DNA from: JAMWCX01 sp964352425
Lineage (GTDB): Bacteria > Omnitrophota > Gorgyraeia > 2-01-FULL-45-10
Reading direction: 5' to 3'
NCBI GenBank assembly: GCA_964352425.1
Contig: CAYGRZ010000042.1
Coordinates: forward strand, 1 to 13,453
Length of the DNA stretch: 13,453 nt
The position numbers were made by a program, and so were the translations under genes. Below the pieces are notes generated by a model that was not told the origin of the DNA, ran no database searches, and was given only the letters and a program-made list of their open reading frames with translations. This document shows positions 1-7,892 of the stretch, piece by piece. Every line of letters starts with the position of its first letter. Within the stretch, counting starts at the first letter, position 1.

Positions 1-2
1 TG

Positions 3-65
3 AAGACAAGCGTTCCCGATATCGTGGCCGGCGTGGCCGGCGCGTTCTTCCAGCAATCGCAGTAA
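3..65 (+). CDS. 3' end of an unidentified upstream gene (partial)
   Basis: An open frame enters from the left edge and ends at TAA (63-65), followed in frame by a second TAA (66-68). The 20 visible residues start KTSVPDIVAG and end FFQQSQ. The GC-rich third positions match the following genes, which supports real coding. The fragment is too short to identify a family. The promoter starting at 97 suggests it is a separate transcription unit from the operon downstream, although no clear hairpin terminator lies between them. Confidence 0.55.
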   Translation, partial: KTSVPDIVAGVAGAFFQQSQ

Positions 66-96
66 TAACGCTCATCATCGGCCCTTTAGAACGCGG

Positions 97-125
97 TTGA
101 CAAATAATACCGCATAAAGTACTAT
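97..125 (+). promoter_or_regulatory. sigma70-type promoter of the operon
   Basis: A perfect TTGACA -35 box lies at 97-102. Seventeen bases later TACTAT (120-125) is a 4/6 match to TATAAT. The overlapping TATACT at 123-128 is a 5/6 match but sits at 20-bp spacing. The start site would fall near 131-135, giving a 5' leader of about 20-25 nt before the gene at 156. It is the only convincing promoter seen in front of the six-gene run. Confidence 0.7.
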
Positions 126-143
126 ACTAACCTACCACCACCT

Positions 144-150
144 GAAGGGA
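144..150 (+). promoter_or_regulatory. ribosome binding site of the barrel gene
   Basis: GAAGGGA lies 5 nt before the ATG at 156. A nearer ATG at 151 is followed at once by TAA and overlaps the real start (ATGTAATG), so 156 is the start that gives a protein. Confidence 0.6.
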
Positions 151-155
151 ATGTA

Positions 156-1745
156 ATGAAACGTACCGCACATATCCTGAGCGCTATCCTGTTATCAGCA
201 ATCACTATCCTGTCCCCGGCGGCTGCCGATGAAGTGCACGTGCGGCAGGATGCGAGCGTCACATCATACAGCGTCCGCGGCGCAGTCGACAGGTCGTTCT
301 ATCCCAAGAACAAGTACCGCTACCTCTATGAAGGCGAGATAGACTTCAAGAAGCAGACCAAAGACTCCACCGAATTCTACGGCGACTTCTTCTACCGCAC
401 CACCGATGACCCATTGATCGACAAACAGATCGGCTTCAGCGTCGAGAAGCTCTATGTCGGCATGAGGAACGAGAACTACGACGCGGTCCTCGGCGACTTC
501 TACGCGTCGTTCTCCGATTATTCCCTCCAGAACGCTCTCAAGGGCGGAAAGCTCGAGATCACAAAAAAAGGTAAATTCAAGCTCATCTCCGTCGGCGGCA
601 TCGATACGCCGAAATGGGAAGACCTCTGGGAGAACCGTAACGAGGACTCGACGACCATGCGGTACGTCTGGGGCCAGCGGATGGAGAATTATTATTTCGA
701 CGACCAGCTCCAGGTCAATTTCAACTACGGCGGCGCATGGGATGACTGGGCGACCTTCTCTCAGGCAGCGTCGCCGATGTCGGTCCAGGTCGGCAGTGTC
801 GACTGGAAGGCGCAAATTTATAAGCCTGTGACCCTGCGCGGCGAGGCCGCGACGAGTTACAGCGACACCAATGCCCGCTCGAGCGACGTCGAGGCGAAAG
901 CGGACTGGGCGCTCAAACTCGCGGTCGATTACAAGGATGAGCGCTACGAATCCACCACCGAATACAGCAGGGTCGGCCAGAATTTCAACACGACCGGCGG
1001 TTTCTCGGCGCGGGACCTGGAGTCGTTCCTCTACGACGGTACGGCGTACCTGCCCCAGAACATAACGCTCATACACTATATCCACATGGACCAGAATAAC
1101 CTGAAGAAGATGATTTCGGCGACGACGAAGCAGATAAATCCCGGCGTGAAACTCCGGTTCAATCTGCCGTATGAGTGGAAGGCCGAAGGCGGCTATGACA
1201 TGCGTAAGTACTATACGACCGACACTCTCTCAGGCGAGCTTACCAACGTGTACAGCATGGGCCTCTCGAGGGATTTCAAGTTCTGCTACCTGACGACCCA
1301 GTATTCGAGGACCATCGTCGAGAACTACAAGCAGGCCGAACAGGACAGGGCAAAGGACGCCGTCACCCTCGGGCTCGACGGTGATCTTGAGCTCGCCAAG
1401 GTGCGTTTTTACTGGAATGTCGGCACCGACATGTACCTGGAGCAGTATTCCAAGATAGGCGAGTGCAAGCAGGACTGGATCTCTTCCTATTCAGGGGGCC
1501 TGAAGGCGGTTTTCCCGTCGACCCTGATGCTCGAAGGCAAGATCTCATTCAATGATAATGACTATTACATCCTCGATACGGACTCCAATGTCAACAAATA
1601 CCATTTCTCGGTATCGAGGAGCCTCTTGAAGGACAGGGACCTCTCCTGGTCGTTCAACTATGACCAGAACGAATATTACTACACCGGCGGAGACGGTAAT
1701 TATATGGAAATGGTCATGACCGGGAAGCTGATGTACAAATTCTGA
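156..1745 (+). CDS. outer-membrane beta-barrel protein with GDFY motif
   Basis: The 529-aa protein has a Sec signal peptide (residues 1-24, cleavage after PAAA). Almost the whole mature chain is alternating aromatic/polar beta-strand sequence with short polar turns, ending in YKF. A C-terminal Phe after aromatic strands is the usual sorting signal for BamA-assembled outer-membrane barrels. Residues 113-118 read GDFYAS, followed by SLQNALKG, a motif I associate with a family of large uncharacterised barrels in deltaproteobacterial and candidate-phylum genomes. No TonB box or plug domain is evident, so it is unlikely to be a TonB-dependent receptor. It could be a porin or an export or anchoring partner for the secreted proteins downstream; that role is inferred only from operon position. 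It is the first gene after the promoter, and the gap to the next gene is 15 nt. The start is supported by the RBS at 144-150. Confidence 0.8.
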   Translation: MKRTAHILSAILLSAITILSPAAADEVHVRQDASVTSYSVRGAVDRSFYPKNKYRYLYEGEIDFKKQTKDSTEFYGDFFYRTTDDPLIDKQIGFSVEKLYVGMRNENYDAVLGDFYASFSDYSLQNALKGGKLEITKKGKFKLISVGGIDTPKWEDLWENRNEDSTTMRYVWGQRMENYYFDDQLQVNFNYGGAWDDWATFSQAASPMSVQVGSVDWKAQIYKPVTLRGEAATSYSDTNARSSDVEAKADWALKLAVDYKDERYESTTEYSRVGQNFNTTGGFSARDLESFLYDGTAYLPQNITLIHYIHMDQNNLKKMISATTKQINPGVKLRFNLPYEWKAEGGYDMRKYYTTDTLSGELTNVYSMGLSRDFKFCYLTTQYSRTIVENYKQAEQDRAKDAVTLGLDGDLELAKVRFYWNVGTDMYLEQYSKIGECKQDWISSYSGGLKAVFPSTLMLEGKISFNDNDYYILDTDSNVNKYHFSVSRSLLKDRDLSWSFNYDQNEYYYTGGDGNYMEMVMTGKLMYKF

Positions 1746-1750
1746 TCACG

Positions 1751-1756
1751 AAAGGA
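1751..1756 (+). promoter_or_regulatory. ribosome binding site of the Ig/NTF2/CARDB gene
   Basis: AAAGGA lies 4 nt before the ATG at 1761, inside the 15-nt gap after the barrel gene. Confidence 0.55.
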
Positions 1757-1760
1757 TCAT

Positions 1761-2810
1761 ATGCGCACAAAGATCGTCGTCCTGGCATGCATCATACTGC
1801 TTGCCGCCTCATGTACCGCGCTGGCGGGTGTGCCGCTCAAGATAAACAATAAGGATATACAGGAAGGCCAGATGGTCGCGCTCTTTAATGACGACCTCGA
1901 GGGCGGGAAGATGATCGTATCGACGCCTGCCGAAGAGGGAGCCGACGGCGCTGAAGTTTCGTTCGATAAGGGCCGGACCTGGGAAAAGATGGAGCGCGAG
2001 GGAGGCTCTTTTTTATACGCGCATCGTCCGCGCGACGGCGATAAGATGAATATCGTCTTCATGTTCAAGATGGCAAGCGGCGAGACGGCGATGCGCTCGA
2101 CGAACGTCTCGGTCTATTTCCAGAAAAATAAGCCCGACCAGGCGATCACCCTCGTACTCGAGAAGATGAAGAATACCTACGAAGCGGAGCAGAAGAGCCG
2201 TTTCATGGACCTCTTCTCGATGCGCTTCCCGAACAGGGTGCGGTTCGAGGAGTCGATACAGAACGATTTCTACAACTACAATAACATCCGCCTTTACTAC
2301 CGCGTTGACCGCGCGGTGAACGATCCGAATTATCAGGGCGCGATATGGGACATCTACTGGGAACGCAAGTATATGGACCGCAGCGGCATCGAGTATAGCG
2401 ATACCGCCCATATAGCGATGAAGTTCAATAAGGAAGCCGACCGGTGGCTCATCGGCGCGATGAACGGAAACACGATCTTCGGCTCGTCGCTCATTATCAC
2501 TCAGCCCCCCGAACTTGTCATTACCAGCTCGGATCTTACCATGCCGAGCTATGGAAAAATACAGGTGGTCATACATAACACCGGAGTCGGAGTGGCGACC
2601 AATTTCAACGTGCAGTTCTATGCAGACGGTACGCTTAAAGACACACAGACGGTGGCCCTACTCCCCGGTAATTCCAGTGTGACGTTGGCGTACACCGTCG
2701 GGTCCCCTTTGCCGCCGTTTCTTGCGCGCGTCGTGGTAGACCCGGAGCAGAGGGTTCCGGAAGAAAATAGGAGTAACAATGATGTGTCAAAGGCACTCAG
2801 CTTTCCATAA
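1761..2810 (+). CDS. exported Ig-like / NTF2-like / CARDB three-domain protein
   Basis: The 349-aa protein starts with a signal peptide (h-region VVLACIILLAA). Cleavage is either by signal peptidase I after ALA (residue 22) or at a weak lipobox, AAS-C18. Three domains follow. Residues about 24-118 form an Ig-like sheet with the pattern VSFDKGRTWEKM. Residues about 125-241 are NTF2-like: helices up to RFPNR, an FEESIQNDF stretch, then strands ending in RWLIGAMNGNTIFG. Residues about 248-345 are a CARDB domain, shown by LVITSSDL, HNTGVGVA, LLPGNSSV and the closing PEENRSNND. CARDB domains occur in bacterial surface and adhesion proteins. The protein probably acts in the periplasm or on the surface as a structural or binding factor; no catalytic residues are recognisable. 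Its 3' end overlaps the next gene by 32 nt, and that gene carries a second copy of the NTF2-like domain. Confidence 0.8.
   Translation: MRTKIVVLACIILLAASCTALAGVPLKINNKDIQEGQMVALFNDDLEGGKMIVSTPAEEGADGAEVSFDKGRTWEKMEREGGSFLYAHRPRDGDKMNIVFMFKMASGETAMRSTNVSVYFQKNKPDQAITLVLEKMKNTYEAEQKSRFMDLFSMRFPNRVRFEESIQNDFYNYNNIRLYYRVDRAVNDPNYQGAIWDIYWERKYMDRSGIEYSDTAHIAMKFNKEADRWLIGAMNGNTIFGSSLIITQPPELVITSSDLTMPSYGKIQVVIHNTGVGVATNFNVQFYADGTLKDTQTVALLPGNSSVTLAYTVGSPLPPFLARVVVDPEQRVPEENRSNNDVSKALSFP
2769..2773 (+). promoter_or_regulatory. ribosome binding site inside the preceding gene
   Basis: AGGAG lies within the last codons of the upstream CDS. It is 5 nt before the ATG at 2779 and 8 nt before a second in-frame ATG at 2782. 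The 2782 start has the more usual spacing. Its position inside coding sequence suggests translational coupling. Confidence 0.55.
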
Positions 2811-3258
2811 CGTTATAACGATCCTTTTTAGCGCGCTTGTGATCAGTCTTGCCGTGATCCCGGCGGTCGCTATGGGCAGCCAGGCCGCTATCGGCCGGCC
2901 AAGCGGCGAAGCCGACGAGCAAGTGCGCGCGGCGCTTCAGCAGCTCAAATTCGCCTACGGGTCGCGCGACGTCATGCGGATGATGTCTCGCCTCGACGAT
3001 AAGTATCCCGGATGGCTTGAGTTCAAGGCGGCCGTGCAGGATTACTTCCTCGCCCATAAAGATATTGAGGTCCTTTTTTACCAGGATACGGTGCTGACCG
3101 ACCGTAATATGGTGAGCGCGCGGCTCCACTGGTATAAACACGCACGCACGCTTGCCGGCGCTTACCAGAAGACCGAAGGCGAGTGTCAGTTTGGTTTTAT
3201 CAGGACGAGCCGGGGGCTCAGGCTCTACTATATCCGCGGCGCAAACCCGTTTTTTTAA
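2779..3258 (+). CDS. small secreted NTF2-like domain protein
   Basis: The protein has 159 aa (158 if it starts at the second ATG, 2782). Residues 1-31 look like a signal peptide: a His/Arg-containing n-region, then VITILFSALVISLAVIP and AVA. From about residue 47 to the end it is one NTF2-like fold: helices around AALQQLKFAYGSRDVMRMMS, a FPNR-equivalent at KYPGW, FKAAVQDYF, then strands ending FGFIRTSRGLRLYYIRGANPFF. The order matches residues 125-241 of the preceding gene product, so the two are probably tandem paralogues, here without the Ig and CARDB parts. Non-enzymatic NTF2-like domains often bind small hydrophobic ligands or mediate dimerisation; which applies here is unknown. It overlaps the upstream gene by 32 nt, ends in tandem stops (TAATAA), and lies 47 nt before the first giant gene. 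Confidence 0.78.
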   Translation: MMCQRHSAFHNVITILFSALVISLAVIPAVAMGSQAAIGRPSGEADEQVRAALQQLKFAYGSRDVMRMMSRLDDKYPGWLEFKAAVQDYFLAHKDIEVLFYQDTVLTDRNMVSARLHWYKHARTLAGAYQKTEGECQFGFIRTSRGLRLYYIRGANPFF

Positions 3259-3291
3259 TAATGTAATGGCCTGATCCGCAGCGAGCAGTAT

Positions 3292-3300
3292 AAAGGAGGA
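3292..3300 (+). promoter_or_regulatory. strong ribosome binding site of the first giant gene
   Basis: AAAGGAGGA is a near-complete anti-16S match, 5 nt before the ATG at 3306. It is the strongest Shine-Dalgarno site in the operon and fixes the start. Confidence 0.75.
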
Positions 3301-3305
3301 TTTTT

Positions 3306-6300
3306 ATGAAGAGAACAGCCAGGGGACTGGCATTTTTTGTCTGTGTCGTAATTTTCGCCGCAAGCCCCGCGCACGACGCGCATGCCGCAGCTTCCCAGAC
3401 GTTCACCTTTAGAGAATCCATATCGAGCACGCCCAATAATCCAAATACCCACTCCTCCTTTCGCGGCTCGGTCGGCCTTGGCTCGGCCGCCTCTGCTATA
3501 GGTTTCGGCAGTATAGGTATCGGCGTCGGTCTCGACACCTTCTGGGCGATGGGCGGCGGCAACCAGGAGACCGATATCACCATGAAGGTCGAATGGAATT
3601 TCACGCAGGAAGAGCTGAGCGGATATAACAGGGGCCTGGCCGACGGATCGCTGTATCTGCACGTGCCGATCGGAAGAATTAAAGTCTCGACCACAAAGTT
3701 CCATTACCGCCGCCAGCTCGGTTTCTCGGCTGCTGTCGGCCTCGACGCCAAGGTAGGCGGCGGTTGGCACGAAGGCCTGTGTGCCATCACCATAGCCGAC
3801 CTCGGCATAGATATCGATGACACCTCGAACGAGAAGATAGGCCCCAGCACGGGTAAGGGCGACAACCCGGGCATCTACGGCCAGGATGCGTTCTTCCACA
3901 GCGATTCGGTCAATATAACAGACATAGCTGGGCTTGTCTCCAGCTTCGCGGAGAAGGTAACCCAGCTGCTTACTGCGGCGCTTAAGGAGGTCGGCAAGGA
4001 CACCGCCAAGGCAATTCTCGATGAAGCGCTCAAGCAGGTGATCGATTTTTCGCTCGGCGTCAATGTGACACAGCAGACGTATAACAGGCGCTTCGAGTTT
4101 GACCTCGTCGCCACGGCCAAGGACATGCAGGGCGCTCCTATAGAGATCAGGCTCGACGAGAATGTGAGCCATATCGTCGTCAACGATGAGAGTAAAGACT
4201 TCATCATCTACGTGACCCTGCCTGCGGGGTGCCCTGCGATAAAAGAGATATCGCTCAAGGGCACGAACGGGAAATATTTCTATACGGACCTGGGCAATGT
4301 CGAGTTCGGCATCAGGTCGTCGCTTATATCGATCACGACCGGCGCTGTCTCCGAAAGCCTCTTCGAGCCGCTCGAGCATGCTCTCATCGGCACGACCGAC
4401 AACCAGCCGATATTTGTCAACGGCGACCCGGTCGTCCTCGTGTCCTGCCACGGCATCGTCCAGAGCGGCAATCCTCCTGCGCCGCTCGAAGGGGCCGTCG
4501 TCAATACGAAGGTCTATAGCGCTATCCCGCCTCCGGAGACCGAAATGACGACCGACGCGGGCGGCAGGTTCTGGAACGACCTCTGGATAGTTTTACCCGT
4601 CGGCACCCCGCCGAAGCATCCGAAGATCACCGTCTCGAAGGCAGGGTTCCAGGGCACGATCACAACAGGCGCCGCCGACAACGAATACTTTGTTGAGCAG
4701 CCCGACAAAAGCTATATCATCAATTTTCCGATCTCGGCTGCCGAGACCGTGACCATATCCGGCACGGTGAAGAATTCTAACGGCGACGGCATGCCGGGAG
4801 TGTTTATTTTTCTCAACGGCCTTTCGACCCAGTGGGGAGAAACCGATGCTCAGGGCCGCTACACGTTCGCCTCTGTCCCGAAGGCAGCTTCGTATACGGT
4901 CCGCTGCCAGAAAACAGGCTTCGGGTTCGAAGAGGTGACGCTGCCCGCGCCGGCAGGGGACGGCCACCAGGATATCACTATCGACGTGACGGCATCGAGC
5001 TCCTTTATCGCGGGGAACATGAAGGTATTCTTCAAGCTTCCGCAAGGTTCAGCAGCGGGGACGGTGCTGCCGCAGGCCGTCGACGTGACCTACGGCACCG
5101 GCATACGCGTCAATAAGGCGTTGGAGGGTGACGGTTCGATACAGATGCCGGTCATGAACAAAACCACGGAGACGCTCTCGTTCGCCAATCCCGACTATCA
5201 TTTTGCGCCAACGTCCGTTTCTCATACGTTTACAGCTGCAGAGAGCGGAGCGCAAACAATCATCCGGTTCGAAGGAGCGCAGGCCGTGACGGCGACACCG
5301 CTCATTTCGCAGAGCTGCGTCCTGGCGATCGACAAGACAGAGATCGAGGTGAATGGCGTCATATGGACAGCCGAGCTCCGTCCCGGAGAGGTAGCGACCG
5401 CCACGGCGACGGTGAAGGACGCCTTCGGCGCGCCCATGCAGAATGTGATCGTACGTTTTTCCGCTGTGGGCGATGGGACGACTGCCGTAAAGTTCCTGGC
5501 AGAGTCGTCGGGCACCGGCGGCTTCGGCAATGCGACGACAGACGCAAGCGGGAAGGCGACAGTGCGGATAATCGCGTATAATAACGGGGGAGTGGTCAAC
5601 ATTACTGCCGAGACGCTCGAGCGCATCTCGTACGGTACCGCCGACCATAAGACCGCGAGCCAGACACTACCGCTGTATATAATCGCGCCGAACAAACGGC
5701 TCGTGGATCTCAACAAACCCATCACGACCATGAATGCGGTGCCTACGCAGAAGATCATTGACGCTGCTTACAAGAGAATAGAGTCGGGCGGCGAGATGGC
5801 GTTCGACCTGACTGCCGCCTCCGGCAATATCGTTACCGCATATCACCCGGCGGGCACGGTCGTCGATCATAAGCTCCAGTTCAAGAAAGATAATGGCGGC
5901 TGGGGCGATGCCACGGGAAGCGGGTTCCCGCCGGCAAGAGTGACGCAAGTTTTTACCGAGAAGGGCTCATACACGGCGCGCTACATGGTCCGCGAGCGCT
6001 GCGGCGAGACCGACATCTGGTCCGACCCGATCGAGGCGGCGTTCACGGTCGTCGAGATGAAACCTCCCGAGGTGACGCTGACCGTGCCATCGACGACGGG
6101 CGTCGTGAACCTGCCCGTCGATTTTTCTTTTACTTCGACGGTCTATGCGCCGTTCCAACGGCTCGTGCTTAGCTTCGGTGACAGCCGGGGGCAGGATCTC
6201 GACCTCGACCAGAATTTCCTCTCAGGCAAGACGGCGTGGTCGGGCAGTTTCTACCATACCTACATTGCCCAGGGAAATTTCACCATGACCCTTACCGTCA

Positions 6301-7859
6301 CAGATACAAACAACAAGACGGCCACCGCGACGAAGGCCATCACGGTCGGCTCGCTCGCCTCGCTGAACGACCACACGGCGCCATCCTGCGGCGTCTCAAT
6401 TACCGGCGGCAGTACAGTGACTTCGTCGAGGAACATTATGCTGCACATCACGGGCAGCGACAATACCGGCGGCTCCGGTATCTACAGCTACCGTGTATCG
6501 AACGACGGCTCGACCTGGAGCGATTGGAGAGGACCCAATATCAGCGAGGACAGGCCTTTTCCGACGATAGATATCAACAAGCCGTGGCAGGTTTCTGACG
6601 GTTCCGGGAATAAGACGATCTATGCACAGCTAAAAGACGCTGCCGGCAACATATCCAATGCCAGCACCGCCGCTATCATCTACTCGAATACCGTAACTCT
6701 TGCCGGCGCCGCCGGCGACGGGTCGTCTCCCGGTATATATCCGGGCAATGATCAGGCAATGTATAATTGGGACCATCAGGCGCCGACAGGAACCATCTCG
6801 GTGATGGCTTTGTATAGCGGCGGGGCGTCGCTCACACTTACGATGAGTGACGGCGGGTCCGCGCCCCATAATCACAGGATGTGCCTCTCCTCCAATGGGA
6901 CGGCATGGACGCCGTGGGAAGAGTTAACATCATCATCCAAGGATGTGGCGACCGTGTCAGGCCAGACCAAAGTATATGTAAAATATGCCGACGGCATGGG
7001 CAATGTATCACCGGTGTATTCTGCGGATCTGGTAGCGCCACCCCCGCCGGTCCAGGCGCCGGCCCAGGGCGCCGGTGTGGGCGCGGGTGTGCAGGTGCAG
7101 GATCCGCCGATACCAGGTCAGCCCGGAATGCCGGGTGGAATGCCGGGAGGAATGCCCGGCCAACCGGGGATGCCCGGTGACCCCGCGATGGTTGCTATGG
7201 GTATACCGGGAATGCCCGGAATGGCGGGGATGCCCGGAGATCCTGCGATGATGGCAGACCCGGCCGTAGCAGGCCAAGCGCCGGCAGCTCAAGCGCCGGC
7301 GCAGGCGGCTATGAGCCACGCGCCGCGGCGTACAACTAGCGCTACAACGAGCGCTTCGACAACGGCGACCGCGCAAGCTCCCGCAGTGGTTCAAATGGTC
7401 AAGCCGATCAATCTGGCGCTCGGTGACGCGAATATCCCGCCGAGCGTTATGGTAGGGGAGCGCTGCACTATCGAGATCAGCGTGAAGAACGAATCAGATG
7501 TTGATATACGAAACGCCACGGTGTCGGTGAAGTCCGAAGACGGCTTGAGTGAGCGCGAGAGAGTATCGCTCACGGCAAAGGCTCGGGAGAAGGTCCGCTT
7601 TACGTGGACACCTAAGAGAGAGGGCAGGCAGGAACTCACCTTCTCGCTTGAATATAAGGAAGACGCTAACCCGAGGGACAATGTCCTGACTGCAAAAGTC
7701 GATGTAAAGGGCAAGGGGTCTGAAGAGCGCGCTGGCGCCCAGCCGCAGGCAGTCAGTGGTGCAGCCGGCCAGGGGCTCGATACGCGGTCCAGGGAGAAGG
7801 ACAAGAGTGGCCGGATTTCCGGAATTTTAAAAGAGGCCGGCGAATTGGAAAGACGCTAA
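3306..7859 (+). CDS. 1517-aa secreted multidomain surface protein (giant 1)
   Basis: Signal peptide 1-27 (cleavage after AHA). Residues about 30-370 are an unassigned beta-rich region with a central amphipathic helical part around DTAK (232-235). Carboxypeptidase-regulatory-like Ig domains follow at about 374-467 and 482-560; the second shows the classic SGTVKNSNGDGMPGV, DAQGRYTF and KTGF pattern. A less clear Ig-like segment leads to a Big_1-like domain at about 672-775 (VKDAFGAPMQNVIVRF, TTDASGKATV). A PKD domain lies at about 910-1010 with FGDS at 957 and YHTY..QGNFTMTLTVTD. Two Ig-like domains of the TAPSCG...SNDGSTWSDW...DAAGNIS type span about 1024-1125 and 1156-1240. Residues 1244-1367 are a Pro/Gly/Met then Ser/Thr/Ala-rich linker. 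A CARDB domain (1368-1470) and charged tail close the protein. This is a rod-like array typical of adhesive or matrix proteins. Leu is mainly CTC/CTG, with about three TTA codons. The last 150 residues are shared with the next gene. Specific ligand unknown. Confidence 0.82.
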   Translation: MKRTARGLAFFVCVVIFAASPAHDAHAAASQTFTFRESISSTPNNPNTHSSFRGSVGLGSAASAIGFGSIGIGVGLDTFWAMGGGNQETDITMKVEWNFTQEELSGYNRGLADGSLYLHVPIGRIKVSTTKFHYRRQLGFSAAVGLDAKVGGGWHEGLCAITIADLGIDIDDTSNEKIGPSTGKGDNPGIYGQDAFFHSDSVNITDIAGLVSSFAEKVTQLLTAALKEVGKDTAKAILDEALKQVIDFSLGVNVTQQTYNRRFEFDLVATAKDMQGAPIEIRLDENVSHIVVNDESKDFIIYVTLPAGCPAIKEISLKGTNGKYFYTDLGNVEFGIRSSLISITTGAVSESLFEPLEHALIGTTDNQPIFVNGDPVVLVSCHGIVQSGNPPAPLEGAVVNTKVYSAIPPPETEMTTDAGGRFWNDLWIVLPVGTPPKHPKITVSKAGFQGTITTGAADNEYFVEQPDKSYIINFPISAAETVTISGTVKNSNGDGMPGVFIFLNGLSTQWGETDAQGRYTFASVPKAASYTVRCQKTGFGFEEVTLPAPAGDGHQDITIDVTASSSFIAGNMKVFFKLPQGSAAGTVLPQAVDVTYGTGIRVNKALEGDGSIQMPVMNKTTETLSFANPDYHFAPTSVSHTFTAAESGAQTIIRFEGAQAVTATPLISQSCVLAIDKTEIEVNGVIWTAELRPGEVATATATVKDAFGAPMQNVIVRFSAVGDGTTAVKFLAESSGTGGFGNATTDASGKATVRIIAYNNGGVVNITAETLERISYGTADHKTASQTLPLYIIAPNKRLVDLNKPITTMNAVPTQKIIDAAYKRIESGGEMAFDLTAASGNIVTAYHPAGTVVDHKLQFKKDNGGWGDATGSGFPPARVTQVFTEKGSYTARYMVRERCGETDIWSDPIEAAFTVVEMKPPEVTLTVPSTTGVVNLPVDFSFTSTVYAPFQRLVLSFGDSRGQDLDLDQNFLSGKTAWSGSFYHTYIAQGNFTMTLTVTDTNNKTATATKAITVGSLASLNDHTAPSCGVSITGGSTVTSSRNIMLHITGSDNTGGSGIYSYRVSNDGSTWSDWRGPNISEDRPFPTIDINKPWQVSDGSGNKTIYAQLKDAAGNISNASTAAIIYSNTVTLAGAAGDGSSPGIYPGNDQAMYNWDHQAPTGTISVMALYSGGASLTLTMSDGGSAPHNHRMCLSSNGTAWTPWEELTSSSKDVATVSGQTKVYVKYADGMGNVSPVYSADLVAPPPPVQAPAQGAGVGAGVQVQDPPIPGQPGMPGGMPGGMPGQPGMPGDPAMVAMGIPGMPGMAGMPGDPAMMADPAVAGQAPAAQAPAQAAMSHAPRRTTSATTSASTTATAQAPAVVQMVKPINLALGDANIPPSVMVGERCTIEISVKNESDVDIRNATVSVKSEDGLSERERVSLTAKAREKVRFTWTPKREGRQELTFSLEYKEDANPRDNVLTAKVDVKGKGSEERAGAQPQAVSGAAGQGLDTRSREKDKSGRISGILKEAGELERR
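7113..7262 (+). repeat. Met-rich collagen-like GMPG repeat in giant 1
   Basis: In-frame 12-nt units encoding GMPG occur six times (first at 7125, last ending 7238), interspersed with QPG, IPG and MAG. A larger unit, GMPGDPAM, occurs twice exactly 60 nt apart (7167 and 7227). The encoded stretch covers about residues 1270-1319 and joins the last Ig-like domain to the Ser/Thr-rich linker before CARDB. It resembles elastic or collagen-like spacers, but Met at X positions is unusual. Confidence 0.75.
7407..7859 (+). repeat. C-terminal module, copy 1 of a long direct repeat
   Basis: This segment encodes the last 150 residues plus stop of giant 1 and repeats at 12579-13031 at the end of giant 2. 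The proteins align without gaps at 124/150 identities by my count. The longest exact DNA match I found is 55 bp (7573-7627 against 12745-12799). Similarity continues a few bases past the stop (GTACA in both). Confidence 0.9.
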
Positions 7860-7864
7860 CGTAC

Positions 7865-7876
7865 AGGTGCGCACCT
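7865..7876 (+). promoter_or_regulatory. perfect 12-bp palindrome between the two giant genes
   Basis: AGGTGCGCACCT is a perfect inverted repeat in the 33-nt gap. With one mismatch it extends to 7862-7879. It ends just before the ribosome binding site of giant 2. It could be a protein-binding site or a small hairpin affecting translation or mRNA ends. No -35/-10 pair is visible next to it. Confidence 0.4.
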
Positions 7877-7878
7877 AT

Positions 7879-7885
7879 AGAAGGA
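7879..7885 (+). promoter_or_regulatory. ribosome binding site of giant 2
   Basis: AGAAGGA lies 7 nt before the ATG at 7893, the first start in frame and the one that yields a complete signal peptide. Confidence 0.6.
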
Positions 7886-7892
7886 ATAGAAT

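Noticed and set aside
264..1085. 273-codon minus-strand open frame inside the barrel gene
   Set aside because: The translation is a monotonous run of Val, Glu, Arg and Leu produced by the opposite strand of GC-biased codons; no ribosome binding site or family resemblance.
3285..3296. TATAAA-like element before giant 1 as an internal promoter
   Set aside because: No -35 element at a sensible distance, and TATAAA runs directly into the ribosome binding site, leaving no room for a start site.
3255..4451. 398-codon open frame on the minus strand
   Set aside because: It is fully antisense to giant 1, whose signal peptide, strong ribosome binding site and domain pattern are convincing. The antisense protein is low-complexity with no recognisable motif, as expected from the codon bias of the real gene.
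7300..7407. Ser/Thr/Ala-rich segment as a cell-wall sorting region
   Set aside because: No LPXTG-type motif or C-terminal hydrophobic anchor follows, and the organism appears to have an outer membrane; it is better read as a flexible linker.
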